Shown here: positions 1-5,799 of the stretch, one piece after another | Numbering within the stretch: position 1 is the stretch's first letter | Layout of the letters: every line of letters begins with the position of its first letter | NCBI GenBank assembly: GCA_964528085.1 | Contig: CAZGRE010000043.1 | Coordinates: forward strand, 1-11,068 | Origin: B2-G16 sp964528085 | GTDB taxonomy: Bacteria > Bipolaricaulota > Bipolaricaulia > UBA7950 > UBA9294 | Reading direction: 5' to 3' | DNA length: 11,068 nt | Notes under the pieces: model-generated | What the model was told of the DNA's origin: nothing | What the model saw: the letters and a program-made list of their open reading frames with translations, nothing else | Databases searched by the model: none | Program-made: the position numbers and the translations under genes

Positions 1-27
1 TGCTTCAGCCTGTCGCTTGATGAAGCA
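1..27. repeat. Imperfectly placed hairpin at left edge
   Basis: The first seven bases (TGCTTCA, 1-7) are exactly the reverse complement of 21-27 (TGAAGCA), giving a 7-bp stem with a 13-nt loop. It could be the tail of a terminator for a gene that lies left of the window. No clear T-run follows, so this is only a structural note. Confidence 0.25.
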
Positions 28-268
28 ATTTACACACAAAACTTGACATAGCCTCATCATCCGTTAGCCTCCATTTTGGAACGCTACTCCCATTACGACT
101 GATTGTCAATGGATCTTCGGGAGTCTGGATCTTCGGGAGTCTGGTCCTGCATTCCAACATCAAAGCTTCCTGGATTTCCTTGCCGATCCGCATCCCTATC
201 CCGGCCCCCTCTGCCTCGTACCGTATATCCGATTCAGTGGGCAGGCCCCTCTTTAAAACTAAACGCAA
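5..268 (-). CDS. Doubtful small ORF, unrecognised (87 aa)
   Basis: An open frame starts at a TTG (266-268), with a stop only five codons upstream, and gives 87 residues. I recognise no domain, signal peptide or membrane segment. The first half (about residues 1-45) is charged and could be helical. The frame passes through the exact 16-bp tandem duplication at 111-142. Without one repeat unit the frame would hit a TGA right after the repeat, leaving a protein of about 48 residues, so the C-terminal half is probably not ancestral coding sequence. Base composition is more AT-rich than in the operon genes. It could be a remnant of a longer gene, a decayed accessory gene, or chance. It is listed because otherwise nothing occupies 1-300. 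Confidence 0.15.
   Translation of the reverse strand: MRLVLKRGLPTESDIRYEAEGAGIGMRIGKEIQEALMLECRTRLPKIQTPEDPLTISRNGSSVPKWRLTDDEAMSSFVCKLLHQATG
111..144. repeat. 16-bp exact tandem duplication
   Basis: The unit GGATCTTCGGGAGTCT occurs twice without a break (111-126 and 127-142), and the next two bases continue the pattern. Sixteen is not a multiple of three, so the duplication shifts any reading frame crossing it. It looks like a recent slippage or repair event in weakly constrained DNA. Confidence 0.9.
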
Positions 269-274
269 GAGTTT

Positions 275-303
275 TTGCGTCTAGTAGAACTATACGCTAA
301 AAT
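275..303 (+). promoter_or_regulatory. Candidate promoter of the DUF4143 ATPase, leaderless
   Basis: TTGCGT (275-280) and TAAAAT (298-303) are separated by 17 nt, the best sigma-70-type spacing. The ATG at 312 begins 8 nt after the -10-like hexamer, so transcription would start at or within a base or two of the start codon. No purine-rich Shine-Dalgarno lies before that ATG, which agrees with a leaderless message. The -35 hexamer also forms the right arm of a 6-bp inverted repeat (ACGCAA 263-268, TTGCGT 275-280), a possible operator or a short hairpin. Confidence 0.4.
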
Positions 304-311
304 TGTTGCAT

Positions 312-1463
312 ATGGTTCCAAGGAGATTCTGGATCAGCTCGGTCGAGGGGGCATGGCGCCGGCGACCGGTGGTGTGGCTAGCCGGGGTGCGCCGGGTTGG
401 GAAGACCTTTCTGTGCCGCAGCTTGGAGGATGTAGAGTACTTCGATTGCGAGCTTCCCAGGGTCCGGCGGATGCTCGAAGACCCGGAGGCCTTCCTCGAG
501 GAGAGGGAAGGCCTCCGGATCGTTCTCGATGAGATACATCGTTTGCCGAATCCATCGGAGGTCCTGAAGATCGGCGCTGACCACTACCCGAACGTCCGCA
601 TCCTGGCCACCGGTTCCTCCTCCTTGGGGGCGTCGTCCAGGTTCAAAGACACGTTGACCGGGAGGAAGGCCGAAGTATGGCTCACCCCGATGACATCAGA
701 CGACCTCGTGGACTTCGGGAACGCGGATCTCGGCCGTCGCTTCCTCCGCGGAGGGCTCCCCCCGTTCTTCCTGGCAGATGAGCTTCCGGAACGGGATTTC
801 CAGGAGTGGATGGACGCCTTCTGGGCCAAGGACATATTGGAGCTGTTCCGCCTGGAGCGTCGTCATTCCTTCCTCCGCTTCATGGAGCTCCTGTTCATGA
901 GGAGCGGCGGCATCTTTGAGGCGACTAGTTTCGCCCGACCATGCGAGGTGAGTCGCACCACCATTTCCAACTATCTCGCGGTCCTACAGGCCACCTATGT
1001 CGCCCACGTGATCCGGCCGTACAGCACCCATCGTCCCAGTGAGATCGTAGCCGCCCCCAAGGTTTACGCGTTCGACACCGGTTTCGTCTGTTACTTCCGC
1101 GGGTGGAGCCATCTGCGGAGCGAGGATTTCGGCCTCTTGTGGGAGCATTTCGTGCTAAACGAGCTTCAGGCGAAGCTCCAAACGCGGGCCATACAATACT
1201 GGCGGGACAAGAAGGGACACGAGGTGGACTTCGTGATCCCCCTCAGAGGGGGACCCCTCATCGCGGTCGAGGCTAAGTGGAGGGCGGACGCCTTCACCCC
1301 AGAGAATTTGAAGGCGCTGGTGCGGCGATATCCGGACTCCCGCTGTTACGTGGTGGCAAGCGATGTGCGCGAGCCCTACACATCCGCCCCCCGCGGCCTC
1401 CGAGTGAGGTTCGTCAGCCTGCCCGAACTTGTGAAGGAAATAGCGGAGGCCATGGGGCGTTAG
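312..1463 (+). CDS. AAA+ ATPase with C-terminal DUF4143 (nuclease-like) domain
   Basis: A 383-residue protein of the AAA_14/DUF4143 family. The N-terminus has a Walker A motif (GVRRVGKT, about residues 25-32), a Walker B strand ending D73-E74 before IHRL, and a sensor-like ATGSS (99-103). A helix-turn-helix-like stretch lies around 212-235. The C-terminal domain has the family's PD-(D/E)xK-like layout: D306 in a VDFV strand, then E320-x-K322 in VEAKW. The ATG at 312 is preferred over the TTG at 303 because family members usually begin with a Met-x-Pro-Arg pattern a few residues before the ATPase core. Cellular role is unknown for most members; they are frequent in accessory and mobile DNA and are often single genes. 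Here no partner gene is tightly linked: the next gene on the same strand starts 281 nt later, past a palindromic repeat and a gene remnant. Family assignment is firm; activity is inferred from motifs. Confidence 0.9.
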   Translation: MVPRRFWISSVEGAWRRRPVVWLAGVRRVGKTFLCRSLEDVEYFDCELPRVRRMLEDPEAFLEEREGLRIVLDEIHRLPNPSEVLKIGADHYPNVRILATGSSSLGASSRFKDTLTGRKAEVWLTPMTSDDLVDFGNADLGRRFLRGGLPPFFLADELPERDFQEWMDAFWAKDILELFRLERRHSFLRFMELLFMRSGGIFEATSFARPCEVSRTTISNYLAVLQATYVAHVIRPYSTHRPSEIVAAPKVYAFDTGFVCYFRGWSHLRSEDFGLLWEHFVLNELQAKLQTRAIQYWRDKKGHEVDFVIPLRGGPLIAVEAKWRADAFTPENLKALVRRYPDSRCYVVASDVREPYTSAPRGLRVRFVSLPELVKEIAEAMGR

Positions 1464-1517
1464 CGAGTTAAGTGGGGTATGTCCTTAATTTTTGGCGTTT
1501 TCAAGGTGCCGATGGGT

Positions 1518-1555
1518 ACCCTCACCCTTTCCCTCTCCCAGAGGGAGAGGGGATG
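1518..1555. repeat. GC-rich palindromic intergenic repeat
   Basis: CCCTCTCCC (1531-1539) and GGGAGAGGG (1543-1551) form a perfect 9-bp stem with a 3-nt AGA loop. It is preceded by a C-rich flank containing CCCTCACCC (1519-1527). No T-run follows, so a simple terminator is unlikely. The layout, a short GC-rich palindrome with a CCCTCACCC side arm in an intergenic spacer, resembles dispersed REP-like repeats found in many bacterial genomes. Only one copy lies in this window, so its repeat status is inferred. Confidence 0.6.
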
Positions 1556-1586
1556 CCTTCCTGTTTTCAGGCTCTGACCAGCCTTT

Positions 1587-1710
1587 CTACAGCGAACCGA
1601 GGGCGGCGAGGTCGACGTTCTCCTTCACGAGCCGGGTGATGAGGGCGACCTTCTCCTCGTCCTCCGGGGTGAGGAGCGGCTCGATCCGCTCGACCTGCAT
1701 TGCTGTCGTG
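1587..1710 (-). pseudogene. Detached 3' end of a BioD/DRTGG gene (remnant)
   Basis: Read on the minus strand, this segment encodes the last 40 residues of a protein homologous to the C-terminus of the BioD-like/DRTGG gene at 2627-3670, and it ends in its own TAG stop (1587-1589). By hand count about 107 of 122 aligned bases match (constant offset 1040), including an unbroken 29-base match at 1660-1688. Seven of 40 residues differ and most changes are conservative (D/E, L/I, K/R), so this tail was once under coding constraint. Similarity stops abruptly near 1710; nothing upstream of the 40 codons is present, so it cannot make the protein. A small hairpin (AGGCT 1569-1573, AGCCT 1580-1584) lies just beyond its stop, similar in position to the hairpin beyond the intact gene. 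It is a scar of insertion, recombination or a lost paralogue. Confidence 0.85.
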
Positions 1711-1731
1711 CATCTCTGTGGGGGAGAGGAA

Positions 1732-1737
1732 TATAAT
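1732..1737 (+). promoter_or_regulatory. Consensus -10 box of the DUF3800 gene, leaderless
   Basis: A perfect TATAAT lies 7 nt before the ATG at 1745. Transcription from it would begin at about the start codon. No good -35 hexamer is visible at 16-18 nt spacing. A purine-rich GGGGGAGAGGA lies at 1720-1730, but it is about 14 nt from the ATG and upstream of the -10 box, so it would not be in such a transcript. Confidence 0.4.
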
Positions 1738-1744
1738 TGGCGCG

Positions 1745-2422
1745 ATGACTGCTGCTTCGGCACAGGCCCATCTGTACGTCTTTCTCGACGAGGGCGGAAA
1801 CTTCGATTTTTCTCCGAAGGGGACCGCTTATTTCACCCTCACCTGCGTGACGGCCAAGCGCCCCTTCCCTTGGGATGCGGCCTTTCCCTCACTGAAGTAT
1901 GACCTGATCGAGAAGGGATTAGGTATCGAGTATTTCCACGCTGCGGAGGATCGCCAGGTGGTACGAGACATGGTCTTCTCCCTAATCGAGGGGTGGACCA
2001 CCATTGTGCGAATCGATTCCTTGATCGTCGAGAAGCGGAAGACCGGCCCGGCCCTACAGCCGTTGGCCAGATTTTACCCGGAAATGCTCGGATACTTACT
2101 CCGATACGTGTTCGAGGAAGTGGCGAAAGACCAATATGAAGAGGTTATAGTGTTAACAGATAGATTGCCGGTGAGAAAGAAACGGCAAGCGGTTGAGAAA
2201 GCGATCAAGGTAACCCTGTCAGGTTTCTTGCCAGCGGGAGTGAATTATCGCGTCTTTCACCATGAATCCAGGTCCTGTGCTGGTCTTCAACTCGCTGATT
2301 ATTGCAACTGGGCTATTTACCGGAAGTGGTCCAAGGGCGATTGCCGGGGTTATGAAAGCATAAAACGCGCGATCCACAGTGAGTTTGACATCTTCAAGAA
2401 TGGCGAGATGTACTGGTACTAA
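1745..2422 (+). CDS. DUF3800 domain protein
   Basis: A 225-residue soluble protein of the DUF3800 family. The diagnostic N-terminal strand is present as FLDEGGNF (residues 13-20, acidic D15-E16), the usual position of the Y-x-D-E-S/T-G motif. The C-terminal signature is LQLADY (181-186, D185), preceded by H172-H173 and a mid-domain D139. These spaced acidic residues match the RNase H-like fold proposed for the family, so a metal-dependent nuclease activity is plausible but unproven. The ATG at 1745 is chosen over a TTG at 1700 because the conserved strand begins at residue 10 from this ATG, and because the TTG lies inside the duplicated gene tail at 1587-1710. The gene is bracketed by that remnant and by the 3' end of the intact homologue, so it probably arrived as an insert. 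DUF3800 genes are common on phages, plasmids and genomic islands. Confidence 0.85.
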   Translation: MTAASAQAHLYVFLDEGGNFDFSPKGTAYFTLTCVTAKRPFPWDAAFPSLKYDLIEKGLGIEYFHAAEDRQVVRDMVFSLIEGWTTIVRIDSLIVEKRKTGPALQPLARFYPEMLGYLLRYVFEEVAKDQYEEVIVLTDRLPVRKKRQAVEKAIKVTLSGFLPAGVNYRVFHHESRSCAGLQLADYCNWAIYRKWSKGDCRGYESIKRAIHSEFDIFKNGEMYWY

Positions 2423-2429
2423 GAATCGA

Positions 2430-2490
2430 CCGCCCTGACTACCCTTGCGGGAGAACCCCATGGGTTCTTGTCATCAGGGCGGAACCTTTT
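2430..2490 (+). terminator. Nested hairpin, likely terminator of the DUF3800 gene
   Basis: CCGCCCTGA (2430-2438) pairs perfectly with TCAGGGCGG (2474-2482), 7 nt after the DUF3800 stop. A second inverted repeat, GAACCC (2453-2458) and GGGTTC (2462-2467), sits inside the loop. Four Ts (2487-2490) follow the outer stem, as expected for intrinsic termination on the + strand; the other strand has no T-run. The long loop with an internal stem is unusual for a simple terminator and could also be the end of a small mobile repeat. Confidence 0.5.
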
Positions 2491-2626
2491 CTGCCAATAA
2501 TATACACCGATTCACCGCGGTTGTCTACAGAGAGGAAACTCGCTTTGTGCTTCGCTCATTATCACGCATATCGGCTCAGCAAAGCCGCGGATGGTCGCTC
2601 CGTGTAGGCTTCACGAGGCTCCGGCC
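2491..2626. other. Spacer between DUF3800 and the operon's 3' end
   Basis: No gene is supported here. The sequence is AT-richer than the operon. A short hairpin (GAGGC 2615-2619, GCCTC 2624-2628) abuts the stop codon of the minus-strand gene and may help end that transcript, although no T-run follows on the minus strand. Confidence 0.3.
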
Positions 2627-3670
2627 TCACAGCGAACCGAGGGCGTCGAGGTCGACGTTCTCCCTGACGAGCTTCTCTAGGAGGGCGACCTTGTCCTCAT
2701 CCTCCGGGGTGAGGAGCGGCTCGATCCGATCGACCTGCATCGCCGTCGTGTAGGTGTCGTGCGGGACGAGGAGGATCGGGACACCCTGCTCGGTGGCGTG
2801 GGTGATCACGTTCGCCGGGGGGACGATGTTGTTCGTCAGGAGGATGCACGATGTCCCACCCGCGTCGAGGGCGGCGAGGATCATGTCGCTCCGGTCCCCG
2901 GGCGTGATGATCAGCTTGTCCGGCCTGCTGAACAGCGGATTCCCGAGAACCGTTCCGACCGACATCGCCCCGACGAGGACATTCCGCACCGTCCGGTTGA
3001 GGCCGCTCTCCCCGGCGATCACGCGGGCGAACAGCTTCTCGGCGATCGTGCTGACGGCGCGGGTCGTCAGCTCGGCCTCGTAGGGGACGATCCCGAAGAC
3101 AGGGATCCCGAGCTGCTCGATCTCTCCCAGGTAGGTCTCCTTGAAGTCGGAGGGCTTCTTCACCTTGTTTATGATCACCCCGCCGATGTGCGCCTCCTCG
3201 GCGGTTATGAACCGCTTGAGGAACGCAAGGTCGTCGGCGATCTCGTTCTCCTCCCCGCCGGCAACGATGACGACCTTCATCCCGGTCGCCTTGGAGATCG
3301 TGAGCGGATCGAGGTAGACCGACGCACCGAACGCGAGCCCCTTACCGGTCTCGATGAAAAGGGCCTCCTTCCCGCCTCCGACCGTCTCGATCAGCTCGCT
3401 CAGCTTTCCGGTGATCGATTCTTGGTCGTACATGTAGCGGAGCTTCGAATGGTCGAACCCGATCGAGACCGCCTCCGGCTCCTCCTCCAGGTCGAAAAGG
3501 CGGACGAGGAGGGAGGCGTCGTAGTCCCACAGCCGTTTCTTCCGGTAGAGGAACCGATCGCCGAGCGGCTTCAAATAGCCGAAACGCTTGCCCGCCGCGC
3601 GGGCGATCCCGACGAGGAGGCTCGTCTTCCCCGCGTCCTTCCGTGTCGATGCGATGATAAACGAGTTCAT
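2627..3670 (-). CDS. BioD-like P-loop plus DRTGG domain protein (phosphotransacetylase-regulatory type)
   Basis: A 347-residue cytoplasmic protein. Residues 1-210 form a dethiobiotin-synthetase-like P-loop domain, with a Walker A-type loop (STRKDAGKTS, 8-17; K15) and an ETGKG segment (107-111). Residues about 225-320 form a DRTGG domain, whose signature here is GDRSDM (258-263). The same pair of domains is the N-terminal part of long phosphotransacetylases, where it senses metabolites. Here there is no PTA catalytic domain in the protein or nearby. The ATG at 3670 is preferred over the GTG at 3679: a GGGGGG run lies 8-9 nt before the ATG but abuts the GTG, and the ATG begins one base after the stop of the upstream gene (TGA-T-ATG), indicating translational coupling. 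As last gene of the operon it probably serves or regulates the ADP-forming synthetase (inference). A diverged copy of its last 40 codons lies at 1587-1710. Confidence 0.85.
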   Translation of the reverse strand: MNSFIIASTRKDAGKTSLLVGIARAAGKRFGYLKPLGDRFLYRKKRLWDYDASLLVRLFDLEEEPEAVSIGFDHSKLRYMYDQESITGKLSELIETVGGGKEALFIETGKGLAFGASVYLDPLTISKATGMKVVIVAGGEENEIADDLAFLKRFITAEEAHIGGVIINKVKKPSDFKETYLGEIEQLGIPVFGIVPYEAELTTRAVSTIAEKLFARVIAGESGLNRTVRNVLVGAMSVGTVLGNPLFSRPDKLIITPGDRSDMILAALDAGGTSCILLTNNIVPPANVITHATEQGVPILLVPHDTYTTAMQVDRIEPLLTPEDEDKVALLEKLVRENVDLDALGSL

Positions 3671-3671
3671 A

Positions 3672-5795
3672 TCATTCACCCCCCTGGGCTTTCTTGAACA
3701 GGATTCTCACGTCCACCGCCTTCACCCCTTCTCCGTGTTCGTAGGCGACGAGCGGGTTTATTTCGATATCGGTTATATCCCTGATCCGGTCTACGAGTGC
3801 GCCGAGGCGGATCGCCACATCAGCGATCGCGTCGATGTCTTTGCGCTTCTCCCCCCGCACCCCGAGGAGGAGGGGGTAGGAGCGGATCTCCCCGATCATC
3901 GCGTTCGCCGTTCGCCTCCCGATCGGGGCGGCGCGGAACGAGACGTCCTTCATCACCTCGACGTAGATCCCGCCGAGGCCGAACATCACGACCGGGCCGA
4001 ACGAGGGATCCTGGCGCGCCCCGATGATCGTCTCCACCCCCGGGCGGACCATCTCTGCCACCTCCACCCCCTTGATTACCGCCTTTGCGTTGTACGCGCG
4101 GCAGGAGCGGATGATCGCCTGATAGGCGTCGATCACCTCGCCTTCGTTCTCGAGGTCGAGGGCGACACCCCCGGCGTCGCTCTTGTGGATGATGTCCTTG
4201 GAGACGACCTTCATCACGACCGGATATCCGATTCGCTTCGCCGCTGCGACGGCCGCGTCGAGATTGGGAGCGACGATCGCCTCCGGGGTTGGGATCCCGA
4301 GGGCGGCTGCCACCTTCTGCGCCTCGTGGGCGAGGAGGAAGCTTCGCCCCTCGGCGCGGGCGGCCTGGATGATCCCCTCGATCGCAGGATAGTCGATCTT
4401 GACCTCCTCGATCGCCTCCTCCGGAGCCTGGCTGTAGTCCCAGGAGCGGTAGAGCGCCCCGAGGCAGGATACCGCCTCGTACACGTCGGAGAAGACCGGG
4501 ATCCCGGTCTTTCGCAGCTTCCGGATCGCCCGCTCGATCCGCTCGCCCCCGAACAGGGAGAATACGATCGGTTTTTCCCTCTGGTAGCGCTCGTACGTCG
4601 CAGATAGGATTCCGGAGAACGCCTCGGTGTCGAACAGGGCGGTCTCGCAGTAAAGGGAGATCGCCGCGCCGATCTCTTCGTTTTTCAGGGCGAGATTCAT
4701 CGCCTCCTCGTAGTCGGCCGCCGTCGCCTGGCCGGTTAGGTCGACCGGGTTCTTCGTCGAGCCGAACTCGGGCATCACCGATGAGAACGCCTCCTTCAGC
4801 CTCTCCTGGTCGTCGTACAGGGATACCCCGTACTTCTCGCACGCGTCGGTGGCGAGCACCCCGATCCCCCCGCCGTTTGTGATGATGACCGCCTCCCGTT
4901 TCGGGGGGAGGGGGGAGTCGGCGAGAAACCGGGCCCAGTCGAACGCCTCCTGCACGCTCTCCGCCCGGAGGACCCCGACCTGGCGCATCAGGGCGTCGAA
5001 GACCTCGTCCGCCCCGGCGAGCGACCCGGTGTGCGACGCTGCCGCCGCCGCGCCCCGCTTCGACCGGCCGGACTTGATCACGATCACGTGCTTGCTGTGC
5101 GTGATCCGCTTAAGGATACGCAGGAGCCTCTCCCCCTCCTTCACCCCCTCGATGTAGAGGAGGATGACGGTCGTGTTCTCATCGTCTGCCAGATACTCGA
5201 GGAGGTCGGACTCGTCGATGTCCGACTTGTTCCCGACCGAGACGAGGGCGGAGAGCCCGAGCGACTCGGCCGCGGTCTTCCCGATCATTGCGATCCCGAG
5301 CGCCCCGCTCTGGGTGATGATCGCCACGTGCCCGGGGAGGATCCCGCCCGGTCCGAACGTCGCGTCGATCGAGGCCTTCGCCGAGTAGATCCCGAAGATG
5401 TTCGGCCCGAGGATCCGCATCCCGTAGCGCTTCGCCGCATCGACGAGGGCGCGTTCCTCCGCTCGCTTCCCGACCTCGGAGAACCCCGAGGTGACGATGA
5501 CGAGGTGCTTCACCCCGTTTCTTCCGCACTCCTCGACTGCGCCCAACACGAACTTTGCCGGGATCGCGATCACTGCGACGTCGACTACCCCGTCTATCGC
5601 GGAGAGGTCGCGGTAGATCTTAAGCCCGCGGACCTCCCCCCCTTTGGGGTTCACGGGGTAGATCTTTCCCTTGTACCCGGAGTTTACGATGTTCTCCACG
5701 ATCCGGTAGCCGATCTTCGAGCGGTTCTCCGAGGCGCCGATCACCGCAACCCCGCGCGGCTCGAACAGGTACTTGATCTCAGCTTTTTCGTTCAT
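3672..5795 (-). CDS. ADP-forming acetate--CoA ligase family protein (fused alpha-beta)
   Basis: A 707-residue NDP-forming acyl-CoA synthetase: acyl-CoA + ADP + Pi to acid + CoA + ATP, in the cytoplasm. Order of domains: CoA-binding Rossmann domain (about 8-135, with GASENRSKIGYR 20-31), succinyl-CoA-ligase-like domains (about 150-450), then an ATP-grasp domain (about 480-700). The phosphohistidine of the alpha part is H255 in SHTG, with the assisting glutamate in YIEG (E216). The second histidine, which carries phosphate to the ATP-grasp site, is H537 in IIHKSDAGG. Metal-binding residues are in the DIEINP segment (676-681). All key residues are present, so activity is likely; the acyl substrate (acetate, branched or aryl) cannot be read from sequence. 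The ATG at 5795 has a good ribosome site (TAGGTGAG) overlapping the stop of the preceding gene, which ends 4 nt upstream. It is the energy-yielding step of this operon. Confidence 0.93.
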   Translation of the reverse strand: MNEKAEIKYLFEPRGVAVIGASENRSKIGYRIVENIVNSGYKGKIYPVNPKGGEVRGLKIYRDLSAIDGVVDVAVIAIPAKFVLGAVEECGRNGVKHLVIVTSGFSEVGKRAEERALVDAAKRYGMRILGPNIFGIYSAKASIDATFGPGGILPGHVAIITQSGALGIAMIGKTAAESLGLSALVSVGNKSDIDESDLLEYLADDENTTVILLYIEGVKEGERLLRILKRITHSKHVIVIKSGRSKRGAAAAASHTGSLAGADEVFDALMRQVGVLRAESVQEAFDWARFLADSPLPPKREAVIITNGGGIGVLATDACEKYGVSLYDDQERLKEAFSSVMPEFGSTKNPVDLTGQATAADYEEAMNLALKNEEIGAAISLYCETALFDTEAFSGILSATYERYQREKPIVFSLFGGERIERAIRKLRKTGIPVFSDVYEAVSCLGALYRSWDYSQAPEEAIEEVKIDYPAIEGIIQAARAEGRSFLLAHEAQKVAAALGIPTPEAIVAPNLDAAVAAAKRIGYPVVMKVVSKDIIHKSDAGGVALDLENEGEVIDAYQAIIRSCRAYNAKAVIKGVEVAEMVRPGVETIIGARQDPSFGPVVMFGLGGIYVEVMKDVSFRAAPIGRRTANAMIGEIRSYPLLLGVRGEKRKDIDAIADVAIRLGALVDRIRDITDIEINPLVAYEHGEGVKAVDVRILFKKAQGGE

Positions 5796-5799
5796 TCGC

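Noticed and set aside
312..2422. A two-gene defence operon made of the DUF4143 ATPase and the DUF3800 protein
   Set aside because: The genes are 281 nt apart, separated by a palindromic repeat and an opposite-strand gene remnant, and each seems to have its own promoter. Co-function is possible but the sequence does not support an operon.
2759..4607. Long plus-strand open frames opposite the operon (2759-3697 and 3588-4607)
   Set aside because: They are antisense to genes with clear domains and catalytic motifs, and their translations are low-complexity and rich in D, R and G, as expected from the reverse of GC-rich coding DNA.
3820..4842. 340-residue open frame on the minus strand inside the synthetase gene
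   Set aside because: It is an out-of-frame translation of the synthetase, extremely rich in arginine and glycine.
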